From: Actinostola sp. cb2023
Lineage: Eukaryota; Cnidaria; Anthozoa; Actiniaria; Actinostolidae
Direction: 5' to 3'
Assembly: GCA_033675265.1 (NCBI GenBank)
Contig: JAUJYZ010000435.1
Coordinates: forward strand, 357,612-421,611
Length of the DNA stretch: 64,000 bases
Of this stretch, positions 46,511-56,860 are shown piece after piece; position 1 is the stretch's first letter, and each line of letters begins with the position of its first letter. The notes under the pieces are model-generated. The model saw only the letters and a program-made list of their open reading frames with translations, did not search any database and was not told the origin of the DNA. Position numbers and translations under genes: made by a program.

Positions 46511-46990
46511 TGGGGGCCCTACACCAAAACGTTTTCTAAGTGCCACGACCTGACTATTTGGAAAGACGGACCGACTCAGCTCGTGACGATCCGAGTCGAT
46601 CGGAGTCCGATCGTCACGATTTTACAGGGGCCCTACACCAAAACGTAGTGTTTTTTTCTAAGTGCCACGACCTGACTATTTGGAAAGACGGACCGACTCA
46701 GCTCGTGACGATCCGAGTCGATCGGAGTCCGATCGTCGTGATTTTACAGGGGCCCTACATTAAAACGTAGTGGATTTTTTCTAAGTGCCACGACCTGACT
46801 ATTTGGAAAGACGGACCGACTCAGCTCGTGACGATCCGAGTCGATCGGAGTCCGATCGTCATGATTTTACAGGGGCCCTGTACACCAAAACGTAGTGTTT
46901 TTTTCTAAGTGCCACGACCTGACTATTTGGAAAGACGGATCGTCAAGCTGCTATGACGATCCGACTCATTGCGTGTGTATTGGACAACCC
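46511..46990. repeat. 122-bp tandem repeat in hAT right arm
   Basis: Four units starting ggggccctacaccaaaacg at about 46512, 46627, 46749 and 46872. Each carries gtgccacgacctgactattt and nested cgatccgagtcgatcggagt motifs. The left arm has only one or two diverged units. Confidence 0.9.
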
Positions 46991-47113
46991 TCCCCAGAAG
47001 GGACAAAATGGAGTACATCTTGGTGTGTTCGAACTTGGATTGAATGGGCCGAAGAGCGCGCACAGAGACCAATACCACTTCCACTTCTGATTTATATAAT
47101 ATTTTTATTTATT

Positions 47114-47207
47114 TATTGAATCGGCTCATTATGAATTCACCGGGCTATATGTGTTTGACCCGGGTCAACGCATATCGGCCCGATGAATTCATAATGAGCT
47201 ATTCAAT
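47114..47207. mobile_element. Small palindromic MITE
   Basis: ATTGAATCGGCTCATTATGA faces TCATAATGAGCTATTCAAT. A related single arm is at about 48268. It lies at the end of the KIAA1958-like fragment. Confidence 0.6.
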
Positions 47208-47886
47208 TCCATTCATCAACCCCTCTTTTCCCTGCTGAATATCAAATCCCTCCCCGGGCTTTTAATGACTCTATTGTTCAACCGGTCTATATCATAGATA
47301 ATCCCTATGAATAACAAAGAAAACCAAGTGAATTGGGAACTAAGAGCTGATAGACCACTAGTAGCGAACCAATCAGATTAAATTGCAGGATTTGCGATAG
47401 ACCACTAGATGGTTTATGCTAATAAATAATATAACGAGATGTTGTGTGATGATTTTCAGTTAATATTTCGGCAGTAGGTATCCACCAAGACAGTCAGTAA
47501 GACAGTCTTACTTATTATGATCACTTAGACCAGCCATTATATAATTGAACTCTATATTGACTGATTTTATTTTCTTTGTTTCAGGTCTTTAGAGGTCTTA
47601 CATATACACCTAATTCCAATAACATTGTCATAGAAATTTGAAAAATGAAAAACGCCACTTAGGAATGAATTAGCTTAATAATCATAGATTGCATTGTTCT
47701 TCCAAGAAGTGTGCAGAATTATGCTATGATAAGGAAAAGTCCAAAACCTGCTATTATACCATGGTATACGTGACTGCTTTGAGAATTATATGAAAAATCC
47801 GAGAATGGAGTTTGAATGTCCAATTAATTCCTAATTGGCTTTTATTTTCATTTTGTATGACAACGTTATTGCAATTAAGTGACGTA
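47208..47886. other. No feature seen
   Basis: AT-rich sequence, no gene or repeat recognised. Confidence 0.4.
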
Positions 47887-47888
47887 TA

Positions 47889-48050
47889 CAGTTGAACCTC
47901 CGGTTGCGACCACTCTCGTAAGCGACCACCTCTCCTAAGCGACCAGTTTTCCAAAAGTTCAGTTCCAAGTCAAATCACTATAGTTGGAACCTCTCGTAAG
48001 CGACCACAAAGCTTGACATTTTGGGTGGTCGCTTACGGGAGGTTCGACTG
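47889..48050. mobile_element. pogo/Tigger-like MITE (162 bp)
   Basis: CAGTTGAACCTCCGG faces GGGAGGTTCGACTG, flanked by TA. Internal gtaagcgaccac motifs in both orientations parallel the gtaagcggacac motifs of the 4736 element. Confidence 0.8.
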
Positions 48051-48052
48051 TA

Positions 48053-48600
48053 TTATAATTACTGAGACTATAGTCCCCACCTCCCCTCCCGACAAACATA
48101 CTTTTTGTTGGCAAATACGTTTTTAAACTTCCGTTTGTCCTTTACCATGTAAAATAATAATAATAATAATAAATAATAATAATAGCAAATTTAACTTACG
48201 ATGTTATACTCCATTTGGGAGATTTAAAACTGGTTTAGTTTAGAAAATCTGTTGAATCAGGTCAGTGAATAATTCATTATGAGCCGAATATGTTTACATG
48301 TCATCACCAGTGATAAAATAAACCCTGCATTTAACAACACTACAGTTTGACCATTCTATGCTACTCGCTAAAAGTTACCTCCCCTCCCCCACTAAAAACA
48401 AATTTCGCCCCTCAAATCAAATAACCAAACAGAGAGGTTTTTACACAAAAGACAACAACAAAGCAATTAAGCTTTGTTGTGTGGCTTACGTCACTGATCA
48501 TACGCAGCATCAGCAAACGTTCCCACATTCAAACAAAGTTGTGTGGTCGTAAAGGCCAACGTAGTATAGTAGTTACAAAGATTGGGAGCCTTCCAGCTCT
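48053..48600. other. Spacer with (aat)n microsatellite
   Basis: An (ataata)n run at 48150-48183. No gene. Short ORFs continue into the minisatellite. Confidence 0.45.
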
Positions 48601-48605
48601 GAAAC

Positions 48606-49218
48606 AGGGTAACAAATTCTGCAATTTACACAGAAACAGGGTAACAAATTCTGAAATTTACACACAAACAGGGTAACAAATTCTGAAATTTACACACAAA
48701 CAGGGTAACAAATTCTGCAATTTACACAGAAACAGGGTAACAAATTCTGCAATTTACACAGAAACAGGGTAACAAATTCTGCAATTTACACACAAACAGG
48801 GTAACAAATTCTGCAATTTACACACAAACAGGGTAACAAATTCTGCAATTTACACACGAACAGAGTAACAAATTCTGCAATTTACACACAAACAGGGTAA
48901 CAAATTCTGCAATTTTACACACAAACAGGGTAACAAATTCTGCAATTTACACAGAAACAGGGTAACAAATTCTGAAATTTACACACAAACAGGGTAACAA
49001 ATTCTGCAATTTACACACAAACAGGGTAACAAATTCTGCAATTTACACAGAAACAGGGTAACAAATTCTGCAATTTACACACAAACAGGGTAACAAATTC
49101 TGCAATTTACACACAAACAGGGTAACAAATTCTGCAATTTACACACGAACAGGGTAACAAATTCTGCAATTTACACACGAACAGGGTAACAAATTCTGCA
49201 ATTTACACACGAACAGGG
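48606..49218. repeat. 32-bp minisatellite, about 19 copies
   Basis: Unit ggtaacaaattctgcaattt + acacacaaacag, highly uniform (variants acacagaaac, acacacgaac). No palindrome and no ORF of note. Confidence 0.95.
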
Positions 49219-49740
49219 TGTGTCCATCACATAATTGGTTAATGACTGCGAATTAGTGCTAGTTATAATTATTCACGTATCTAGGATAAGATTCCAGTGT
49301 GTAATCTCAAGTCGAACGCTTCTGCATCTCTATCTCAGACTACCGGTCTCATGGCTCAATCTTCTGCATCACGACGTTCCGAACTGAGGAAACACAATCA
49401 TTCTCGCCGATCCATGGCCAGCTTAATTTGCTCCGGAGCTCCGACTATCAAGTTCGATTAACTGGAGATGGCCGACTTCGTCGTAGTCTCCTATACACCC
49501 GTTCTTTTGTTCGGGATTCCTGTGCTCCCTGAGACTATGAAATACCGCTGTATTTCATAGAAATGGTGACCTCTGATTGGCTGAGATGTAATATGTATAG
49601 GATAATATTATGTATATATTACCTCATTTCATTACTCTTGTAAAAAAAGCATCGAGTTTTTGGAAATGTGGTTTTAAGAAATAAAATATTATTATTATTA
49701 TCATCACATCATCATCAAGATCATCATCATCATCACTCAC

Positions 49741-50084
49741 ATGACTTGTAACACAAAAAACGTTATCTACATGATATTATTATTATATTACAATGCACCA
49801 AATGTAATTTACAATATATTGGAGAAACTAAACGTAAACTTAAAGACCGATTTAATGAACATCGACGACCCATTGACAAACCCTATTCCAGATCTAAACC
49901 TATATCTACCGTCTCAGAACATTTTCTTTCTAATAATCACTCTGCTTCTGACATTTTACTTATTCCTATACAACAAATATTTTCTTCCCGTGACTCTATT
50001 CGCAAGGGTAGAGAAGCTTATCTTATAACCAAAGCTAACACTCTTGAACCTAACGGGCTTAACAAACGCGGCGAAACTTACTAA
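49741..50084 (+). pseudogene. GIY-YIG nuclease-like domain of a retroelement (fragment)
   Basis: From 49794 an open frame of 96 codons reads CTKCNLQYIGETKRKLKDRF, then a conserved EH and a tail ending LEPNGLNKRGETY. It has the YIG part of a GIY-YIG endonuclease domain, as in the C-terminus of Penelope-like and related cnidarian retroelements. The preceding NTKNVIYMI, which would supply the GIY strand, is in another frame, separated by an AT-rich insertion. No reverse transcriptase remains upstream. A damaged inverted copy is at about 63000-63290. Confidence 0.6.
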
Positions 50085-50374
50085 TCCCCCCATTCATTTC
50101 ATATTTTCAGCCATTTATTTTCTATTTTTATATGTATTTAGTTTATTTTTATCTCTTTTATCACCAACTTGTGACATTACACTGTAAAGTCTCCCCCCTC
50201 CCTTCCCTGCATTTGAGAACCTGCTACGCACGCGCAGGCTACTGATTAGTGAACGCTGGTGTAGACGCGACGTTTTTGCTTAATAATAATAATAATAATT
50301 ACGTTTTCGAAAAAATAACACATGTAAGATTATGCATCAAGTCAGATTCTCATCGACAAACAGTTGTATGTTTT

Positions 50375-51568
50375 CTATAGTTTATCGCTTCTCATGGTTT
50401 CCATCACTGCAGTTGCTGGACGTTGAAGCTTCATTATCTCGACGCTGTCCAGCATCTCGCACAACGCACTGCCATTTAGTGTGGGAGATTTGATGACATG
50501 TTTTACTTGAACTGGCTTTTCAGGCACCGAGAGACATCTTGAACCACTGTTGTCCATGCCACGAAACTGGGTCATAAGCCCTTCAGCCTTCGACTCTATC
50601 TTCTCAAAGTCGTTACTAGAGGCAACGGCTTTCATGGTGTCTGCCCATAAGTCTGTGTTTCCTCGATGTTCTTTGCGAGCTCCGTCATATCACTTTCCAG
50701 TTTGTCTATATTCTTCTAAGCTGCTTCGAAATCCTTACATGTCTTTTCGAGGTCTTTGAGTTGTATTTTGATCTCTTTTACTCGTTTTTCACACTCTGTG
50801 AGATTAGCTTTAAAGTGTATATGACACGAAATTGTTTCTTTTGAAAATCGATTACATATGAAGTGAATAGTGGGATGGTTCAGTATTTTGTGATTTGAAC
50901 TTCGCATTGGCGAGTTATAAAGGATTGAAATCGTGATATGTTAATTCGGTGACGTCAGAGTGGGTTTAATTTATTATACAAAAGCGCCATCGTGCAAATT
51001 ATTGACATTTTTTAATCTGGCAAAAAGTTTTCTACAATTGATATACATGATGTTAATTTTGTTTTTCTATTTCAGAAAAGAGTGCTGCTTGGAAAAGTAT
51101 AAATAAGTTACGGCAAAACCCACTCTGACGTCACCGAATTAGCATATCACGATTTCAATCCTTTATAACTCGCCAATGCGAAGCTCAAATCACAAAATAC
51201 TGAACCATCCCACTATTCACTTCATATGTAATCGATTTTCAAAAGAAAAAATTTCGTGTCATATACACTTTAAGAGTTTTCATTTGCTTCAATCCAGGAT
51301 TGCCTTCGACCAAGAGCTTCATCGTAAGGGCGCTCACAAAGCCATCGATGCCTTCTCTGGATATGTTGGTTTTGGTTCGGCAAACGGGACAGTTAAATCA
51401 TGTTTTCCCTTTTCTTGCAGTCAAGATACTTTCAAGACAAGTCGTGCAAAAGATATGAGCACACTTTGGAAGAGATTTTGGGTCTTCAAACACTTCAAGA
51501 CAAACGGGGCAGGTTATGTCTTTCCTTGGCACTTGTACTTGTACACAAGAGTTCCTTCTTTGCGCCAT
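50375..51568 (-). pseudogene. TRIM-like RING-finger gene, interrupted by a MITE
   Basis: Reading leftward from ATG 51568 (MAQRRNSCVQVQ): a C3HC4 RING finger with CPVCLEVFEDP, CAHIFC, TTCLES and then CPVCR in the same frame after an apparent stop (TGA) between the last two cysteine pairs. Next comes ISREGIDGFVSAL, ending KTLK at 51274. The 456-bp MITE sits exactly at TTAA within the coding sequence. Beyond it a coiled-coil continues (ECEKRVKEIKIQLKDLEKT), has a TAG shared by both palindrome arms, and goes on through NDFEKIESKAEGLMTQF to 50375. TRIM proteins are E3 ubiquitin ligases. Some frameshifts could be sequencing errors, since at one point the other arm keeps the frame (TYADTMK) where this arm does not. 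Confidence 0.7.
50814..51269. mobile_element. 456-bp TTAA MITE inside TRIM coding sequence
   Basis: Ends AGTGTATATGACACGAAATT and the reverse complement, flanked by TTAA (50810-50813, 51270-51273). TIRs of about 130 bp. Removing the element and one TTAA leaves a continuous reading frame, so the precise target is visible. Same family as 36336-36808. Confidence 0.85.
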
Positions 51569-51569
51569 A

Positions 51570-51977
51570 ACGAAGGTCGATTCACATGATTCTTTTGTGC
51601 CATTGATCTGAAGTGAAGTAGAGTTTTTGAAGTGTTTACGATTTCTATCCAGTCCGAGTAAGCCAACCCCCAACTACTAATGGCGTCCTAATGAAGCTGT
51701 GGTCAGCGAATACTACTTGGGTACGCACAATCTAGAAAATACTTTACATGTAGTCCGTCTGCATGCCGTACTGATTTTACACAATGGCGCGACCTTCTAC
51801 TTAACTACTTATTCCCATTCTAACGCCAATCAAACAACACGATATTTTAAAATCCCACGATTTTAACTTTAATCAATTGATTGATTGAAACCAATTCTCA
51901 AGAGAGACCTTTCATGCGTTAGTGTTCTCGTACCACCAGCATTACGTTACTCTCAAAACGCAGTCGACTGCAGTTAT
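51570..51977. other. Upstream flank of the TRIM-like gene
   Basis: No gene or repeat recognised. It would contain the TRIM promoter if the gene is expressed. Confidence 0.4.
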
Positions 51978-51979
51978 TA

Positions 51980-52537
51980 CTCGGGCACTTCCGGAGGAAG
52001 CCCGATTTATAAAATGGGCTTTCTTTTTTCTTTATCGTAGGCCACAAAATGCGAAGTATTTGTTCGTATCGAGTTTCAAGATTACTCACAGGCAGCCCAA
52101 CCATTGCTTTTGAGGCTACTAAATAATGAAATAAAATGATATTTGCGTCTTTTTGATGGGTTTCCTGTGGTAGAGAGCGCGCGTGCAATACGTAAGGTTG
52201 GGTTCCCTGTGCATGTTGGGCTTCCTGTGAACATCCCGCAGCAATGTGTATATATTTCAATATACACATTTGCTGCGGGCGCGTCCCGCAGGATGCACAC
52301 AGGTATCCCAACATTATACATTTCTATGTACAGGGAACAACCCAACCTTACGTATTGCGCGCGCGCGCTCTACCACAGGAAACCCATCAAAAAAGACGCA
52401 AATATCATTTTATTTCATTATTTAGTAGCCTCAAAAGCAAAGGTTGGGTTGCCTGTGGATTACTCAGCAGATAAGGTCGCTGTGCATGCTGCGAGATATA
52501 GGAGACCACAGGAAGCACAAGCTCTGTAATGCCCGAG
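51980..52537. mobile_element. Foldback MITE with TA flanks
   Basis: CTCGGGCA and TGCCCGAG termini inside TA. Long internal arms pair through caaatatcattttatttcat and gcgctctaccacaggaaacc. The centre is at about 52252 (atatatttcaatatacac). ORFs on both strands are palindrome translations. Confidence 0.7.
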
Positions 52538-52679
52538 TATACGCTCATTGAGCGTCTTGTTTATTTTTTGACCGCGGGTCTTTACGATCTGTAGATGTAG
52601 ACACAGCTTAGGATGATAAACTTATCATTTTGGAAAGAAAACACTAAGCAAATAACCGCGCACCAAACGCTCGTTGCCA

Positions 52680-53571
52680 GGGGGGACTCCCATGTGAAAG
52701 GAGCGGGGAAGATCGTCGAGAAATTTAAATTAGACCCCTAAAGGAGACCAATCTGGGCGTGGCTTAAGCTTTATTTGACCCCTAAAAATACCATTCTTAA
52801 CTGAGACAAACAAATAAGAGCTGTAGCCACCGACACAGCATGACGGCGTTCACGATTTATTTGCAGCCCTAAATGATACCTTGATGGCTGAAAATATTGG
52901 CGTTCCGGCCATCATGAATACCGTAATTTGCACCCGATCATACCCGTCCCTAGCCTCCTCCGCACTGAGCCAACTCTCCCAACTCTCTTCGGATTCGGAA
53001 GTTGGGGTTCCTGTGGAGTTGGTGCGGTCCCCTCGGGCTACACATGAACCCCATAAATCCCTAATTCCTGAAGGTTGCCTGCGGAGGAGGCTAACCCGTC
53101 CCTTTCACACGGGAGTCCCCCCTCTCACGGGGGCTTGTTTTAATCCATACGCGGGCATGCAGTTGAACACAGCACCTGTTCCATCTCTTTTCGTGGGACT
53201 GGTTTGAAACAACGGCACACACTGACAACACAGCTGACACGCTACGATCAAGGGGTAACTCCCATGTGAAAGGGGCGGGGATGATCGTCGTCTGTTAGGG
53301 GTGTAAATTACGTTTTTTGGCATCACGGTGTTCACGACACAACGCCAATACTTTCAGCCATCAAGGTATCATTTAGGGTCACGCGCGAAGAAATAGCAAA
53401 CGCCGTCATGCTGTGTCGGTGGCCACAGCTCTTATTTGTTTGTCTGTTAAGAATGGTATCTTTTAGGGGTCAAATAAAGCTTAAGCCACGCCCATATTGG
53501 TATCCTTTAGGGGTCTAATTCAAATTTTCCGACGATCATTCCCGTCCTTTTCGCATGGGAGTCCCCCCACC
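52680..53571. mobile_element. GGGGGGACTCCC-ended element, about 0.9 kb
   Basis: GGGGGGACTCCCATGTGAAA faces tttcgcatgggagtcccccc. TIRs of about 250 bp share gcgtggcttaagctttattt. Internal extra copies of the same terminus at about 53100 and 53255 suggest nested or rearranged units. No transposase. Confidence 0.7.
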
Positions 53572-54640
53572 ATAAATGTTAGCATATACTTACACAGTTT
53601 TACGGTTCATACGGTGCGACAATAAAATTACGCAATCAAAATGTGTTTCTTTCTGAATAAATTGATCGATACCTAATACATAAACAGTGAATGACTGAGC
53701 TCTGTTTATTTTAATTTGCAGTAAAAAATCGAGAGAGAGCTGGAGAGGGAGAAAGAAATGAACAAGCAGCCATAACATTGAGAAATGTATTTCAATTTTA
53801 AACTAGACGCTCTTGTAGCGTTAAGTCGGGCTTCTTAAAGCAAGCAGTGGTTGCTGCGATCGGTAATCTCGACTGAATCTGATTTGCTCTCGACCATATA
53901 TCCGGCATTGTCAATGAAATATTGTCAATGGCAATAAAGCTCGAGCAAGAGCCCGCGCGCCGTAGACTAATGCCTCAAACACGTAGGCAAGGTAATTCAT
54001 TAACGCACTATGGTTTAGAATGATCATAAAGTATTGTATATGTACAGTAATCAAATCTCCCAGCACAAGAATAGCTTTTTCTAGAATATCACAATCATCA
54101 AGAGTATTTACCATGTCTTCTACTGAATACATGAAATTCCATACACAGGACGTGACGAGATAACGATCGCTTCTACAATACTAATGAAATGTAACCTATT
54201 TGAACTAAATATAGATATCTTATAATAGTGCGATTTAAACGAGCTCGATAGAACTTGCTTTCCTTGCAATTTCAGTACTGCGATTTCACAAACTCAGCGA
54301 ATCATGAATGACAATGACATAGTTTGTTTGTTACCATAAATATATCCATACAAATACAAATACCGTATACATAAACTATTATCGGTCGGCTGAAAACCTT
54401 ACAACTGTTCTCTTCTCTTCACCGCCGGCTGCGTGTATCAACTCACTTCGTTCTAAGTTCTGAAGATCTCTAAACCCTTTGCAGTACTAGTACTGGATTG
54501 ATAAATCCATATCTCTATGAATTATTGTGGTTATTTTGAAAACAAGACGACATAAATTGTGAATTCAGGCTCGACCAGTCTCGTATTGATAAATCATGTT
54601 GTTAGAGCTCGAGCCTTCGGTGATTATCTTAGCGAAAAAA
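53572..54640. other. Non-coding sequence with agtcgggcttc termini
   Basis: agtcgggcttc at about 53826 faces gaagcccgact at about 54842, possibly ends of a 1-kb MITE. No gene recognised between. Confidence 0.4.
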
Positions 54641-54652
54641 AAAAAAAAAAAG

Positions 54653-54707
<55 letters not shown>

Positions 54708-54850
54708 GGAGCAGGGCGCATGCGCTGTAGAACCCAACAAGGCGCATGCGCTGTAGAACCCAATATGCGGTTCTGGGGTCAAAGAATACGAAGAAGAAGA
54801 AGAAGAACGCTCTGCATTTTTAGAGTCGGGTTTCCACAGGAAGCCCGACT
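54634..54850. repeat. Poly-A tract and short repeats
   Basis: About 60 A with one interruption (54644-54706), then two copies of ggcgcatgcgctgtagaacc, a (gaa)n run, and the hairpin gtcgggtttcc/ggaagcccgac. The other arm (about 58310-58450) has the repeats but not the poly-A. Confidence 0.8.
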
Positions 54851-55545
54851 AATAACATCAATAACACACTAAGAATATTAAAAACGAGACTGAAAAACAA
54901 AGGTAAAAATCATACTGTTTTACAAATGCATAGTATAAAAATGTAAAACATTTTTTACAATCATCAGTTTAATACATTCCACATATATAGCTACTTGCGT
55001 AATCGTTGTCCGGGTTGAAAAGCATGAAAGCTATGACCAAAAGGAATTCTGGGAAATTAAAACTCTCAAATAACACCGTCAAATCATCGACCTTTTTATC
55101 CAGACTTGTAGGATCTTAGTTAAATAGCTCATATACCTTCAAAACTACGAGAACATTGAATATATCTGTATGTAATGCGGGTCATGAACTGATTTCCCAT
55201 CCATCCTTGCGGTCTCAGCTTCTATGATTTATGATTTTCAACCTGACAATGATTAAGCAATTAGCTATATGTTCATTGTATTTATGCATGTGAAAATGTT
55301 CTTTTATATCTGAAAGATGATTAATTTTGAATGAAGAAAAAAATGTCTCACGAATATTAGCATACGAAATGTTAAATGTTTATTGGAGCATAAAACGGCT
55401 AAAGATATCACATTTGTTTATTTTAAAACATCCGCTCACTGTATAATTCCTTTCATAAAATTGATATGAAATTATCATTGCACTGAAAAATTATCGTCAT
55501 AAAATCACTATATATTTCACGTTTTACTTTTAACTGTAACATGTT
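54851..55545. other. No feature seen
   Basis: AT-rich unique sequence, repeated inverted at about 57600-58290. No gene. Confidence 0.4.
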
Positions 55546-55549
55546 TTAA

Positions 55550-56218
55550 GGACGTTCGCGCGCATTGTTCACGCGCATCTTTTCTGCGCATAAAATCAAG
55601 GTTCGAATCATCTCGGTCCAGTCCTCTTTCCTCACGTCCAAGATGGCAGCCAGTCACGCATGTTACGTAGACGATTTTCATCGGCTAATATCTCGAGAAC
55701 GATACCGGTGACCCCCATTTTTTATTTTGTGATTTTACAAAGAATCATAAAAGCTGCCCATGTACCAAATTTAAAGAAAAACATATGGTTAGATTTTGAT
55801 AAAAACACGAATTTAGATGAAAATTTCAACCTACCTTCACGCGAAAGAGTCGTTGATCGCTACGTGGTGACTGTAAATATGAGCCAAAAACTACAGGTTG
55901 TTTTCTATATATTCACAAATCTTTGTACATAATTTTGTTCTATAAACTCTTAGATAGCCATTTTGAGGAAAATTTTAGCAATCCGTTTATAGTTTTTTCT
56001 ACAAAAAAAATACCTGTCATTCTCGACTTTCCGTGGATTTAACGCACGTAATTTTTCGATCAGAAAAAGGGTATACTTTGAAGAAATCTGGCTCCATAGC
56101 GAAGGTCGGTGACCCCCATTTTTTTATTTGCTTCATATTAGCTTCTATACATGATCTTATTTCCCATACGAAGTTCAGGGAAAAAAACATGTTTAGTTTT
56201 TTTGCCCGCCGAACGTCC
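55550..56218. mobile_element. TTAA-target element with GGACGTTCG ends
   Basis: Left GGACGTTCGCGCGC, right GCCGAACGTCC, flanked by TTAA (55546-55549, 56219-56222). A ggtgacccccatttttttat motif occurs twice inside. A 90-codon ORF at 55660 is unsupported. Inverted partial copy at about 57100-57590. Confidence 0.65.
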
Positions 56219-56222
56219 TTAA

Positions 56223-56860
56223 GGTGGAAAGTCTAACATTGAAAATGTCGAGTTTTTACATCCTTACACAACATCTGCCAACCCAAAATATGTGGACTGC
56301 GTACCATTTCCAGTGATCCAAGATCGGACAAGGCAGCTGGAAATGCAGCAATTTACTACGCTCGTGCTCTAAATTTATGTAGTCGTGAGTAGCATTTCTA
56401 CATTTTTCATGTGTTCGAAACTTAATGACAGCGTGTGACTGTGGTGTTATTTTTCAAACAAATGTTTTTCATTTCATTTTTTAGGACTGCCTCGCGTTTT
56501 CCACCTTGGTAGAAAAACGAGTCTACCGAGAAATATGCGATATTAATCCCGAATTCGGAAGAAGAAAAGAAGAACATAACTTGGAGTCGAAAAAGAACAG
56601 TTTCAAACAATTTTTTTCATTTTCTTTAGGACTCCGCGTTTCTCCCAAAGTGGAAAACGCGGAGTCCTAAAAAATGAAATAAAAAATTGGTTGAAAACTG
56701 TTCGTTTTCGCTCAGTTATTTTCTTTCTTTCTTTCTTCCAGAATTCTTGATAATATCGCATATTTCTCGGTAGACTCCGTCGTTTTCTACCAAAGTGGAA
56801 AACGCGGGAGTCCTAAAATGAAATGAAAACATTGTTTGAAAACACCACGTCACACGCTGT
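56223..56860. other. Centre of the long palindrome
   Basis: Includes the hairpin at 56632-56666 and flanking copies of aaagtggaaaacgcgg/ccgcgttttccac-type sequence at about 56490 and 56790, so the centre is a multi-copy palindromic motif. Confidence 0.7.

Larger units (their letters stand above)
40668..46992. mobile_element. hAT-like foldback element, 6.3 kb
   Basis: Left end CAGGCATGTCCAATACACAC. Right end, read inward, GAGGGTTGTCCAATACACAC. Perfect 8-bp duplication CCCAGAAG (40660-40667, 46993-47000). 8-bp TSDs and CAGG-type ends are hAT hallmarks. Arms of about 1.1-1.3 kb (to about 42020 and from about 45860) are inverted copies, sharing for example tgttatcaatcacagggcga, but differ in tandem expansions. 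The central 3.8 kb contains further MITEs and no transposase I recognise. Confidence 0.8.
40429..47090 (+). pseudogene. KIAA1958-like (DUF3504/Crypton-type) ORF, interrupted
   Basis: The N-terminal part of an ORF begins at 40429 (MASSDGETFLY, acidic and Thr-rich), shifts by one frame near 40574, and reads ISDIELAKRNEARIPE up to 40667. Reading resumes at 47001 with GTKWSTSWCVRTWIEWAEE. Together these resemble the SAM-like N-terminal segment of cnidarian KIAA1958/QRICH1-like proteins, which derive from Crypton tyrosine recombinases. That family call is from memory of motif style. The two halves are separated by the hAT-like foldback at 40668-46992 with its 8-bp duplication. Coding ends soon after, near a small palindrome at 47114. 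No downstream recombinase domain is in the window, so it is a fragment. Confidence 0.5.

Noticed and set aside
50814..51269. MITE as a ready-made intron (introner) in the TRIM-like gene
   Set aside because: GTGTATATG and TTTAAAG could serve as borders, but splicing there would drop one base and shift the frame. Without transcript data it is better read as a disrupting insertion.
51919..52529. ORFs of 131 and 128 codons on both strands
   Set aside because: Lie within a foldback MITE and are near mirror images of each other.
54559..54756. Poly-lysine / poly-phenylalanine ORFs
   Set aside because: Created by the poly-A tract.
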